Below, in pieces: positions 44,136 through 51,163 of a DNA stretch of 64,000 nt; the first letter of the stretch is position 1, and each line of letters begins with the position of its first letter. The translations under genes were made by a program, and so were the position numbers. The DNA comes from Zhongshania aliphaticivorans. GTDB lineage: Bacteria; Pseudomonadota; Gammaproteobacteria; Pseudomonadales; Spongiibacteraceae. Below the pieces are notes generated by a model. The model saw only the letters and a list, made by a program, of their open reading frames with translations. It searched no databases and had not been told where the DNA came from. The stretch is from the NCBI RefSeq assembly GCF_902705875.1, contig NZ_CACSIK010000002.1, positions 186,001-250,000 of the forward strand, written 5' to 3'.

Positions 44136-44526
44136 TTTTCCATGGATGAGCTATTACGGAAACTATAATTTTTTTGAACAACGTATGCGTGAGCATTCAA
44201 AAGTAAACACAATTGAGCGTGTTAACCCTAGTGTTTATAGCCTTGAACTGACTGATGGTCGCAGATTAAAAGTATTCATTTGTGAGTGCTACTCCTTTGA
44301 TACTGCAGAATATGTAGAGTCATGTGAAAACTATGGACCATTACAAGCTGTAGTTATCAGTTCTAATTGGTGTGGTTATTCACTAGATGTTAAGCGTAAT
44401 TGTATGTCTGATCAGGTTGGTGTGTATGATACCGCTGGATTCATGGCCGCTATAAACAAAAGGGAGTATTGGACTTACCTTACAGAGTATGAACGTGAAC
44501 GATTTCAAGAAAATGGTTGGCTTTAA
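44116..44526 (+). CDS. Unknown protein, second gene of the cassette 1 module
   Basis: A 136-residue protein I cannot place. The core LELTDGRRLKVFICECYSFD, then GPLQAVVISSNWCGYSLDVKR and QVGVYDTAGFMAAIN, follows an alternating beta/alpha pattern. It faintly resembles the second half of Mrr-like restriction-nuclease folds, where a strand ending in Ser/Asn-Trp is followed by a helix and a short strand, but the D...ExK catalytic residues are not evident. The ATG at 44116 is 20 bp inside the HNH gene and follows GGAGAAGAAG, so translation is coupled. That tight coupling suggests it acts with the HNH protein. Confidence 0.65.
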   Translation: MPAHNDNFPWMSYYGNYNFFEQRMREHSKVNTIERVNPSVYSLELTDGRRLKVFICECYSFDTAEYVESCENYGPLQAVVISSNWCGYSLDVKRNCMSDQVGVYDTAGFMAAINKREYWTYLTEYERERFQENGWL

Positions 44527-44531
44527 AATTG

Positions 44532-44867
44532 ATGATATCTGTATATGGTTATGGTTCATATTTTAAAGGAAGCAGTCAATATAAAGACATAGACATCTTA
44601 ATTACTCATATTTCAACTGACTATAACTCTTGCTTAGAAGTCATCGCATTGAAAAAGTCTATAGTCAATGAAATAGAAGGAGCTGATGTCACCATCCTTT
44701 CTTGTGTCGCTGAATCAGAATTTAACTTTATCCAGCAATCTAGAGCAATATTACTTTCTGAATTTTTGCAAAATACGAACAATCGGATTTTAACAGAGTT
44801 ATTTGATAAAGTTCGTGGGTATAAAAATATAACAAGGCATTTAAACGGAACTAAAACAGTGGGTTAG
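44532..44867 (+). CDS. Minimal nucleotidyltransferase (polymerase-beta-like fold)
   Basis: A 111-residue protein. YGYGSYFKGSSQYKDIDILI holds the nucleotidyltransferase signature GS-x9-D-x-D (Gly8-Ser9, Asp19, Asp21) that binds metal and NTP. A third acidic residue may be in ADVTIL. It has no partner domain and is close to the minimal MNT size known from toxin-antitoxin systems. The start is either ATG 44532 or TTG 44517, the latter overlapping the previous gene. The last 41 bases, from AAC at 44831 on, lie inside the attC hairpin, so the C-terminus is constrained by the recombination site. Third gene of the cassette 1 module. Confidence 0.65.
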   Translation: MISVYGYGSYFKGSSQYKDIDILITHISTDYNSCLEVIALKKSIVNEIEGADVTILSCVAESEFNFIQQSRAILLSEFLQNTNNRILTELFDKVRGYKNITRHLNGTKTVG

Positions 44868-44926
44868 GTTTCGCTTCGCTACACATTATAACCCACTATT
44901 TTAGTCCGCTTAATGCGGCGTTAACA
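44827..44926 (+). mobile_element. attC recombination site of cassette 1
   Basis: An imperfect palindrome of about 100 bp. Outer R boxes AAC (44831-44833) and GTT (44920-44922) pair. They are followed by an unpaired spacer (AAG opposite GGC), and then L boxes GCATTTAAACGGA and TCCGCTTAATGC with one extrahelical base. A further stem, CTAAAACAGTGGGTTA/TAACCCACTATTTTAG, surrounds the terminal loop. This R-spacer-L layout with an extrahelical base is the hallmark of integron attC sites. It overlaps the 3' end of the nucleotidyltransferase gene. Confidence 0.82.
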
Positions 44927-44964
44927 GTACGTAAAGCACTAGTTCACCGCTCCTTTTCGGTCTG

Positions 44965-44994
44965 TTGACTGTAACTACAATGTAATTATAATTA
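44965..44994 (+). promoter_or_regulatory. Promoter and palindromic operator of brnTA
   Basis: TTGACT (44965-44970), 16-bp spacer, TATAAT (44987-44992). The perfect palindrome TAATTATAATTA (44983-44994) covers the -10 and is a likely site for the BrnA ribbon-helix-helix repressor. The predicted start of transcription coincides with the ATG at 44999, so the mRNA may be leaderless. Confidence 0.7.
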
Positions 44995-44998
44995 AGGG

Positions 44999-45292
44999 AT
45001 GAATCATCTGACCTTCGAATGGGATTCGGCCAAGGATGCCTCCAACCTTATGAAACATGGGGTATCTTTTAGCGAGGCCAAAACGGTATTCACTGATGAA
45101 TTTGCCCGTTTAATTGCCGACCCAGACCATTCTGAGGATGAAGATCGATTCCTGCTTCTTGGAACAAGTATCAATTCTCGTCTATTAGTCGTTTGTCATT
45201 GCATCAGGGAAGGTGAAGTAATTCGGGTTATCTCAGCTCGAAAAGCGGATAAACGAGAACGTAAAGTATATGAAGGTTATCGAAATGCGTGA
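44999..45292 (+). CDS. brnT: BrnT family toxin (ribonuclease)
   Basis: A 97-residue toxin of the BrnT family, RelE-like ribonucleases that arrest growth by cutting RNA. FEWDSAKDASNLMKHGVSFSEAKTVF is the family N-terminus, DRFLLLGTSINSRLLVVCH the central strands, and IRVISARKADKRERKVYEGY the C-terminal Arg/Lys-rich motif with the catalytic residues. There is no ribosome site at usual spacing, and the promoter -10 ends seven bases before the ATG, pointing to leaderless translation. It overlaps brnA by eight bases. Confidence 0.9.
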   Translation: MNHLTFEWDSAKDASNLMKHGVSFSEAKTVFTDEFARLIADPDHSEDEDRFLLLGTSINSRLLVVCHCIREGEVIRVISARKADKRERKVYEGYRNA

Positions 45293-45494
45293 TCACTACG
45301 ATTTTTCAAAGTCCGTTAAAAATCCTTATGCTAAGAAACTTAAGAAGCAAGTCACTATTCGACTTGATGAAGACACAATTGAGTATTTTAAAAAGCTCGC
45401 CGACGACAAAGATATGCCTTACCAAAGTCTAATTAATCTTTATCTTAGGGACTGCGCGCAGTCGCATAAGGATTTAAAACTTGAGTGGAAGTAA
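45285..45494 (+). CDS. brnA: BrnA antitoxin (ribbon-helix-helix)
   Basis: A 69-residue antitoxin that binds and neutralises BrnT and represses the operon. KKQVTIRLDEDTIEYFKKLADDKDMPYQSLINLYLRDC is the ribbon-helix-helix domain in the C-terminal half. The N-terminal SKSVKNPYAKKLK is the toxin-contact segment typical of the family. I start at ATG 45285, which overlaps the brnT stop and has GAAGG eight bases upstream; ATG 45270 is also in frame. Confidence 0.88.
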   Translation: MRDHYDFSKSVKNPYAKKLKKQVTIRLDEDTIEYFKKLADDKDMPYQSLINLYLRDCAQSHKDLKLEWK

Positions 45495-45498
45495 AAAC

Positions 45499-45548
45499 TG
45501 TTAACAAATCAAAGCAGTCGATGCGCGCTGCTGTTTGAGGCGTTGAGG
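45499..45548 (+). mobile_element. attC recombination site of cassette 2
   Basis: A short attC. R boxes AAC (45503-45505) and GTT (45542-45544), L arms TCAAAGCAG and CTGCTGTTTGA with an extrahelical G, unpaired spacers between R and L, and a small loop TCGATGCGCG. The R'' heptamer TGTTAAC matches the cassette's left junction exactly. Confidence 0.75.
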
Positions 45549-45724
45549 CTTTAGAATTACTCCGCTCAGTGTCCGCTAACGATGGATTGTTTCCTTCAAT
45601 TTACCTTGGCGATTGCCCGCTAATTTACCTATGCCGTCGTTTATGGCGCACGATAAAAGCACCTTACTATAAGTTGGCCACGGACCATTTTACCGGTGGC
45701 CAAAGTGGACATCTTGAGGGTGAA
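45543..45724. other. Right flank of the integron cassettes
   Basis: A non-coding flank of 182 bp after the last core site. I see no further attC; a third cassette would need CCTCAAC as its R'' box and none is present. CTATAAGTTGGCCACGGACC near 45669 resembles the ATAAGTTGACC sequence on the left flank (43009), so both flanks may hold fragments of one insertion sequence. Confidence 0.35.
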
Positions 45725-46369
45725 TCAACACGTGTTGCGATTGAAATACACTATATAGCTTCCGGTGTCAGGGCTTTTTCGATAAGCAGCTTGAGCGGCT
45801 ACTGCGCTCAAGTAGTTAATATTGTCCCAGAGTAACAGTGTTTGTAGTGGTGTTTCACGCCATAAGGAATAACGTCCCTGATATTGCCGGTCAATCGTGA
45901 TCATACTGAGTCCCGCTGCTTGCTTGGCGAATTGTATTGGTTTTTGCAGGATGATATTTCGACCTTCTACCCTGACCGCCTCATTAATTTCGACGGTATC
46001 TTCATGCAGTAGTGCGCAGATGTCTCCCGCGTGGGGCGGGGTTTGTCTGCCGGCTGGCAGGCGCAGGTGTTGTGTTCCCTTTAATTGACAGCGCCAATAT
46101 GACGGTTGCTGTATAAGCGGAATAGACTGGAATTGGACATTGCTGAGTGCATAGCTAATACACAGCGCTACGTTGGCAGTAGCTTGTACAATGTTGCCAT
46201 TGGACAATTTTACTTGGCCGCTTAGCAGCTGACAGTCGCAGCGGCCACAATTGCCATTTCGACAGCTGCGAGTCACAGCTAGTCCCGCGGCAAGACATTG
46301 CTCAAGGAGTGTTTCGTCCTGATAAAGGGATAAGCTAAACGGCGGTGTTATGGTGCTGAGAGTGAGCAC
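45725..46369 (-). CDS. 2Fe-2S ferredoxin-domain protein
   Basis: A 214-residue protein. The N-terminal plant-type ferredoxin domain (about residues 1-85) has the cluster ligands in CRNGNCGRCDCQL and the distal Cys in VALCISY. The remaining 125 residues contain a beta segment like the start of a flavin-reductase FAD domain (LKGTQHLRLPAGRQTPPHAGDICALL), but no complete FAD/NAD-binding module follows. Partner and role are unknown. It lies two bases after rdgB and ends the long leftward operon. In Pseudomonas hemW normally follows rdgB; here this gene and then the integron cassettes occupy that place. Confidence 0.75.
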   Translation of the reverse strand: MLTLSTITPPFSLSLYQDETLLEQCLAAGLAVTRSCRNGNCGRCDCQLLSGQVKLSNGNIVQATANVALCISYALSNVQFQSIPLIQQPSYWRCQLKGTQHLRLPAGRQTPPHAGDICALLHEDTVEINEAVRVEGRNIILQKPIQFAKQAAGLSMITIDRQYQGRYSLWRETPLQTLLLWDNINYLSAVAAQAAYRKSPDTGSYIVYFNRNTC

Positions 46370-46371
46370 CG

Positions 46372-46986
46372 CTAAGCACCAAGATATTCAGCACGCAATC
46401 TGGGTAATAACTGTTTTAGCGCGAGCGCTCGGTGACTCATTTGATTCTTTTGCGCTTTATTGAGTTCTGCGGAGCTAAGATCTAGGTCGTTGACCAGAAA
46501 AAGTGGGTCGTAACCAAAGCCATTATTGCCGCGTGGCGAAGTAAGAATTGAGCCCTGCCAAAGGCCTTCGCATAGCAGGGGCGCGGGGTCGTCGGCATGG
46601 CGAACAAAGGCTAGAGCGCAGTGAAAGTGGGCGTTTCTATTTGTTTCACCGTCGAGCGCGGCTAATAATTTGGTATTGTTGTCGGCATCTTGGGCGTGCT
46701 CGCCAGCGTAACGGGCGGAGTAAATGCCCGGAGCTCCGCCGAGGGCGTCTACACAGAGTCCTGAATCATCAGCCAGCGCTGGGCAGCCGCTTTGCCGTGC
46801 GGCGTTGCGGGCTTTTAAAATGGCATTTTCGATAAAACTCAGGCCGTTTTCCTCGGCCTCTACCACATCAAAATCGGCTTGGCTGCGCAGCGTGATGCCT
46901 AGCTGGCCGAGTAAATCATTTAGTTCTTGTAGCTTGCCGCGATTACCGCTGGCCAAGACCACGGTGTTAGTGTCTGAATGTGTCAT
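46372..46986 (-). CDS. rdgB: XTP/dITP diphosphatase (house-cleaning pyrophosphatase)
   Basis: Removes non-canonical purine nucleotides (XTP, ITP, dITP) from the pool. [17 protein letters not shown] (S/TxxxxK motif) begins the fold. [46 protein letters not shown] is the signature, and [13 protein letters not shown] and [14 protein letters not shown] complete the active site. 204 residues. It lies between the DUF4426 gene and the ferredoxin gene. Confidence 0.96.
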   Translation of the reverse strand: MTHSDTNTVVLASGNRGKLQELNDLLGQLGITLRSQADFDVVEAEENGLSFIENAILKARNAARQSGCPALADDSGLCVDALGGAPGIYSARYAGEHAQDADNNTKLLAALDGETNRNAHFHCALAFVRHADDPAPLLCEGLWQGSILTSPRGNNGFGYDPLFLVNDLDLSSAELNKAQKNQMSHRALALKQLLPRLRAEYLGA

Positions 46987-46989
46987 TGC

Positions 46990-47463
46990 TTATTCTTCTA
47001 AATACAGCATTTTGTTGAATTGGATATCGTAGCTGGGGCGATTATCGACACTGACTGATAATCGAAAGTCTTGGCGTTCGTCATTATCAAGCTCAAATTG
47101 GGCGATATAATAAATGGCATCCTGCTCGATGATTTCTTTAAATTCTAGCGGCGTGCGGTGAATGAGGTCGGAGCTGCTACCTTTGACATTGGCACGCACA
47201 GCAATATTGCTGGTGTCGAGCTGGCGGCGAACCGAAACATTGATAAGAAATTTATCGTCGCCACGAACAATGCCGTAACTTTTGGCAACCTGCGGGGTGA
47301 GAAAAGTGGTGTTCAATACATTGTAATGAACTGTGTCTTTGCCAAAGCTCGAACTCGTTGCGGTGGCTGAGTGAGCCTCTTGGGCGTGACTAGCCACACT
47401 GAACATAGCACTAAAGATCAGTGCAATTGTGGCGACATAGTTTGGTCGTTTTTTGAAGAGCAT
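46990..47463 (-). CDS. DUF4426 exported protein
   Basis: A 157-residue periplasmic protein of unknown function, family DUF4426. It has a signal peptide (hydrophobic YVATIALIFSAMFSVASHA), then SFGKDTVHYNVLNTTFLTPQVAKSYGIVRGDDKFLINVSVRRQ, the conserved start, and a second all-beta half. In Pseudomonas the same gene sits between metW and rdgB, as here, so its position is conserved although the role is not known. Confidence 0.85.
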   Translation of the reverse strand: MLFKKRPNYVATIALIFSAMFSVASHAQEAHSATATSSSFGKDTVHYNVLNTTFLTPQVAKSYGIVRGDDKFLINVSVRRQLDTSNIAVRANVKGSSSDLIHRTPLEFKEIIEQDAIYYIAQFELDNDERQDFRLSVSVDNRPSYDIQFNKMLYLEE

Positions 47464-47476
47464 ATGCGTTCCGCCG

Positions 47477-48073
47477 TTATTTACTAATGTGATAAACCGC
47501 TGTTACACCCAGTAAATTGGGGAAGCGGTTGGCAATGGGAGACTGGTTATTATCGGCACCAATAACGCTACTGTGTAGTATGCGTATGTGTTTTTCACTG
47601 CACAGCGCTTCAAAATCTTTCACCGTACAAAAGTGGATGTTTGGCGTGTCATACCAGGTATAGGGTAAAAATTTAGAGACTGGCATTTTGCCTTGATGAC
47701 CCAAATACCAGCGGCTACGCCAGTGACCAAAATTGGGAAAGGTCACAATGCATTCACGACCAACGCGCAGCATTTCGTCAATTACCAAATGCGGATAGCG
47801 CAAGGTTTGTAGGGCGAGGGTCATAACGACCATGTCAAAGCTGTCGTCGCGGAAGTTGCCTAGGCCAACATTGAGGTCGTGTTCAATGACATTAACACCG
47901 CGAGCCAGCGCTTGAGTAATGTTTTTGGGGTCTATATCGAGACCAACGCCGGAGACATTTTTCTCTTTTGCCAGAGTTTCTAATAGCGTGCCGTCGCCAC
48001 AGCCAAGGTCGAGCACGCGGCTGTCGGGTTTAATCCACGGCTGAATCAGGGTTAGGTCAAATCGCATGGCCAA
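47477..48073 (-). CDS. metW: MetW, methionine biosynthesis methyltransferase-fold protein
   Basis: A 198-residue class I methyltransferase-fold protein that activates the adjacent MetX acyltransferase. [31 protein letters not shown] is the SAM-binding loop. [72 protein letters not shown] is the MetW-specific region. It overlaps the 3' end of metX by 17 bases, so the two are made together. Confidence 0.95.
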   Translation of the reverse strand: MAMRFDLTLIQPWIKPDSRVLDLGCGDGTLLETLAKEKNVSGVGLDIDPKNITQALARGVNVIEHDLNVGLGNFRDDSFDMVVMTLALQTLRYPHLVIDEMLRVGRECIVTFPNFGHWRSRWYLGHQGKMPVSKFLPYTWYDTPNIHFCTVKDFEALCSEKHIRILHSSVIGADNNQSPIANRFPNLLGVTAVYHISK

Positions 48074-49241
48074 GCTCCTGTTTGAGTCGTTTCATATAAG
48101 CGTGGAATACATCCATATAGCGGGGGATGGGAATCAGAAATGCGTCGTGACCGTGATCGGCTTTAATGACGCTGTAACTGACAGATTTGTTGGCGGCAAC
48201 AAGGGCGTCGACGATCTCTCTAGAGCGCGCCGGTGCAAAGCGCCAATCGGTGGTGAAGGATACAACCATAAAGGCACACTTAGCGTGTTTAAAGGCTTCT
48301 ACGGGATCGTCGTTATATTCTCGAGCTAAGTCGTAGTAGTCCAGCGCTTTTGTCATCAGCAAATAGGTGTTGGCATCAAAGCTACTGGAGAAGGCTTCGC
48401 CTTGATAGCGAAGATAACTTTCTACTTCAAATTCTATGGCGGTTTCGGCGCTGGCTCCAAGTGACAGATTGCCGGTTTTTAGTTCGCGGCCAAACTTTTG
48501 CTTCATGCCGTCTTCAGACAGGTAGGTGATATGACCAACCATTCTTGCCAGCCCCAATCCCTGTTTTGGCAGGGTGTTGTGCTCTAAATAGCGACCTTCG
48601 TGAAAGTTTGCATCGGAGGTGATGGCCTTTCTGGCAATTTCGTTAAACGCGATATTTTGCGCAGATAACTTCATGGCAGAGGCAATAACAATACAGTGGC
48701 GCAGGGCATCTGGGTATTCCAGCGCCCAGCGCATGGCCTGCATACCACCCAAGCTGCCGCCAATAATGGCTGCCCATTGGCTAATGCCAAAATGCTCCAT
48801 CATTAGGTGTTGGCTTTCTACCCAGTCGCGACAGCGCAGCGGGGGGAAGTCTGGCCCCCAAGGCTTGCCTGTGTCGGGGTTAATCGAGGTTGGCCCCGTT
48901 GAGCCATGGCAGCCGCCAATATTATTAATACTGAGTACAAAGAATACATTGGTGTCGATGGGCTTGCCCGGCCCTATGCAGCTGTCCCACCAACCGGCTT
49001 TGCGGTCAGTTTCACTGTGTTTACCCGCCGCGTGGTGATGCCCACTTAAAGCATGGCAGATTAAAATCCCGTTTGATTTGTCGGCATTTAGCTCGCCGTA
49101 GGTTTCATAAACAATATCGTGCTCAGGCAGCGAGCGGCCACAGGCTAGCTCTAAGGGCTGGTCGAAGTGCAGTGTTTGCGGGGTAACGATACCCACGCTA
49201 TCCGTATCTGCATTTGCTGAATTGGGTGGTGCTTGTTTCAT
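48057..49241 (-). CDS. metX: Homoserine O-acyltransferase
   Basis: Acylates homoserine at the entry to methionine synthesis; in MetW-linked enzymes the donor is often succinyl-CoA. Alpha/beta hydrolase fold, 394 residues. [14 protein letters not shown] is the oxyanion region and [14 protein letters not shown] holds the nucleophile Ser. The catalytic Asp ([13 protein letters not shown] region) and His ([12 protein letters not shown]) are at the C-terminus. It belongs to the leftward yggS-to-rdgB operon and feeds the same pathway as metF, metK and ahcY. Confidence 0.95.
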   Translation of the reverse strand: MKQAPPNSANADTDSVGIVTPQTLHFDQPLELACGRSLPEHDIVYETYGELNADKSNGILICHALSGHHHAAGKHSETDRKAGWWDSCIGPGKPIDTNVFFVLSINNIGGCHGSTGPTSINPDTGKPWGPDFPPLRCRDWVESQHLMMEHFGISQWAAIIGGSLGGMQAMRWALEYPDALRHCIVIASAMKLSAQNIAFNEIARKAITSDANFHEGRYLEHNTLPKQGLGLARMVGHITYLSEDGMKQKFGRELKTGNLSLGASAETAIEFEVESYLRYQGEAFSSSFDANTYLLMTKALDYYDLAREYNDDPVEAFKHAKCAFMVVSFTTDWRFAPARSREIVDALVAANKSVSYSVIKADHGHDAFLIPIPRYMDVFHAYMKRLKQELGHAI

Positions 49242-49261
49242 TTGGACCGATATCCTTGTGA

Positions 49262-49285
49262 GCTGATGTTGTTGGAACCATCAGC
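49262..49285 (-). promoter_or_regulatory. Stem-loop in the metX leader
   Basis: Read leftward, GCTGATG-gttccaacaa-CATCAGC is a perfect 7-bp stem in the 79-bp gap upstream of metX. A smaller CCGTT/AACGG hairpin precedes it. It could set metX expression within the operon; no known riboswitch class is evident. Confidence 0.3.
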
Positions 49286-49320
49286 GGCTTGAGCATGTGG
49301 TGCCGGCCGTTAAAACGGTC

Positions 49321-49629
49321 TTACATTGCTGATTTTATTACTGCCAGTGCCTTGGGTATTTTAAGTGGCGCTGAAATTTTAAGGGTTTTTTGCCGACTTT
49401 GCGCGCCGGCAGTGAGTTCAACTGCGTTTTTGCTAAGCCCAAATTCTTTGGCAATAAAGGCGATCAAGCCGGCATTGGCCTTGCCGTCACTTGCCGCTGC
49501 GCGAACCCGTATTTTTAATCTGTCGCCGTGCTGACCTGAAAACTCATTGCTGCTGGCACCCGGTTGAATATGGCAGAACAAGGTTAAGTTACCATTATGC
49601 CAACGATAAAATGTCGGCGTTTCCGCCAT
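49321..49629 (-). CDS. DUF167 (YggU-type) protein
   Basis: A 102-residue small alpha/beta protein of the DUF167/YggU family, function unknown. IQPGASSNEFSGQHGDRLKIRVRAAASDGKANAGLIAFIAKEFGLSKNAVELTAGAQSRQKTLKI is the family core. It starts three bases after the yggT stop, as is common for the yggT-yggU pair in gammaproteobacteria. Confidence 0.92.
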   Translation of the reverse strand: MAETPTFYRWHNGNLTLFCHIQPGASSNEFSGQHGDRLKIRVRAAASDGKANAGLIAFIAKEFGLSKNAVELTAGAQSRQKTLKISAPLKIPKALAVIKSAM

Positions 49630-49632
49630 GAC

Positions 49633-50220
49633 CTACAACCCCATAACGAGTACTGGGTGAAGGCCTGCGCTGGCAGCCACGTGGCGTAATAACACCTCGA
49701 GTACATTGATGCATAGAAACACTAAAATGGGAGACAGGTCTAGGCCACCCATTGATGGTAGTAATTTACGAAATGGCATCATCACCGGCTCGGTAATTTG
49801 ATACAGAATTTGGGCGGCGGGATGGGCGCCGCCTTGGGCAATCCAGCTCATGATGATATTGCCGATGATGGCAAAGAAATATAAGTTTAATACCGCGCTA
49901 CACAAACCAATGGCAGACCAAATAACAAGTTGTGCAGGATTGGGAAAGCCGCCGCTGTAAATTTTGAATAATAAGGCGATGCCAATACCTTGGGCGATAA
50001 AGGCTAGCAATAATGATGCGGTATCAATTTTGCCGACGCTGGGGATTATTTTACGTAGAGGAATAACCAGTGGGTTGGTTGCCTTAACCAAAAACTGGCA
50101 GATAGGGTTGTAAAAATCCGCGCGAACTAATTGAAGAATCAGCCGTAACAGGAACGCCATCATCGCTAAGCTAACGACGGTGTTTAATAGCATGGTAGTA
50201 ATTTCAGCAGCAGCAGACAT
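49633..50220 (-). CDS. YggT-family membrane protein
   Basis: A 195-residue inner-membrane protein made of two YggT repeats, each with two transmembrane helices and a conserved P-hook: LVKATNPLVIPLRKIIPSVGKID and QITEPVMMPFRKLLPSMGGLDLSPI. Function is not well defined; homologues affect cell envelope or osmotic stress. Located between proC and the DUF167 gene as in Pseudomonas. Confidence 0.93.
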   Translation of the reverse strand: MSAAAEITTMLLNTVVSLAMMAFLLRLILQLVRADFYNPICQFLVKATNPLVIPLRKIIPSVGKIDTASLLLAFIAQGIGIALLFKIYSGGFPNPAQLVIWSAIGLCSAVLNLYFFAIIGNIIMSWIAQGGAHPAAQILYQITEPVMMPFRKLLPSMGGLDLSPILVFLCINVLEVLLRHVAASAGLHPVLVMGL

Positions 50221-50224
50221 GCGG

Positions 50225-51052
50225 CTATTCCCCTTCTAGTTCAATGGCGAGTTCTTCGGCGCGGACTCGGGCACCGTCCAGTGCTTGTGCAAATAATTGG
50301 CGTAAGCCGCCTTCTTCTAATGTGTTGATGGCACGTTCGGTGGTGCCTTTTGGTGAGGTAACACGGCGTCTAAGCTCGGCGACGTCAACATCGCTAGCCA
50401 TCGCCATTTGCGCGGCACCTAATGCGGTTTGCAAGGTGAGTTGTTTGGCAACATCATTGCTTAAACCCATGTCTCGCCCTGCGGCTTGCATGGCCTCCAT
50501 AACTAAAAAGAAATAGGCTGGGCCACTGCCCGATACCGCGGTGACAGCGTCGAGTTGGCTTTCTTGCTCTACCCACAACGCGAGGCCGACGGCCTCTAAA
50601 ATGGTGGTGGCTTGCTGGCGTTGTAGGTCGCTAACCTGGGTGTTGGCGTAGAGCGCGGTTGCGCCGCTGCGAACTAGGGCAGGCGTGTTGGGCATGCAGC
50701 GCACAATAGCGGGCGAGCCTCCTAGCCAATTGGCTAAGCTGTCACTCGTCACACCGGCAGCAATGGAGATGACCAAGGGCTGGTGTGTTTTAACCGCGTC
50801 AGCAATGTCGCTTGCGACCAGTTTCATAATTTGCGGTTTCACCGCCAGAATGACGACATTGACGTTGGCGATAAGCGCATTGTTGTCACTGCCCGTATTC
50901 ACCGCAGCCACATCTTTAAGCTTAGCTAAGCTTTCGGTATTGGGATCGCTGGCCCATATTTTCTCAGCAGCGATGCCACTAGCTACCAGACCGCCGATAA
51001 TACTGGACGCCATGTTTCCGCCGCCAATAAAACCAATTCGCATATCTTCCAC
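50225..51052 (-). CDS. proC: Pyrroline-5-carboxylate reductase
   Basis: Last step of proline synthesis, NAD(P)H-dependent. MRIGFIGGGNMASSIIGGLVASG is the Rossmann start. VVILAVKPQ, RCMPNTPALVRSGATAL and VTAVSGSGPAYFFLVMEAM are the classic family motifs, with VTSPKGTTERAINTLEEGGL near the C-terminus. The start may be GTG at 51052 (GGGG upstream) or ATG at 51043, where the family usually begins; the choice matters for three residues only. Confidence 0.96.
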   Translation of the reverse strand: MEDMRIGFIGGGNMASSIIGGLVASGIAAEKIWASDPNTESLAKLKDVAAVNTGSDNNALIANVNVVILAVKPQIMKLVASDIADAVKTHQPLVISIAAGVTSDSLANWLGGSPAIVRCMPNTPALVRSGATALYANTQVSDLQRQQATTILEAVGLALWVEQESQLDAVTAVSGSGPAYFFLVMEAMQAAGRDMGLSNDVAKQLTLQTALGAAQMAMASDVDVAELRRRVTSPKGTTERAINTLEEGGLRQLFAQALDGARVRAEELAIELEGE

Positions 51053-51163
51053 GTTATATCCCCGTTAACTCAATGCCAGATCCACGTTATTAGGCCGTGG
51101 CTGGAAATTCCGCCGGCAAGTATATCAGTCTCTTTTTACAACTGGCAGTCGAAGCGGCTGAGT

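Larger units (their letters stand above)
43383..44920 (+). mobile_element. Integron gene cassette 1 (HNH / unknown / nucleotidyltransferase)
   Basis: The cassette starts after the G of GTTATAT (43382-43388) and ends after the G of the core site at 44920. Its attC begins with ATATAAC (44827-44833), the exact reverse complement of the GTTATAT at its own left boundary. That is what circularisation of a free cassette predicts. The first gene starts only 33 bp inside, so there is little room for an own promoter. Three overlapping or abutting genes and low GC mark it as foreign to the surrounding chromosome. No integrase gene lies in the window. Confidence 0.82.
44921..45542 (+). mobile_element. 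Integron gene cassette 2 (BrnT/BrnA)
   Basis: A 622-bp cassette from the G/TTAACA junction (44920/44921) to the G/TT junction at 45542. Its attC starts with TGTTAAC (45499-45505), the exact reverse complement of GTTAACA at its own left boundary, as expected for a cassette. It carries its own promoter and a toxin-antitoxin pair, typical of cassettes that stabilise arrays. Confidence 0.82.

Noticed and set aside
44116..44867. HEPN-MNT toxin-antitoxin pair (unknown protein plus nucleotidyltransferase)
   Set aside because: The unknown protein has a beta/alpha pattern and no R-x4-6-H HEPN motif in a helical context, so the nucleotidyltransferase partner is not a recognisable HEPN toxin.
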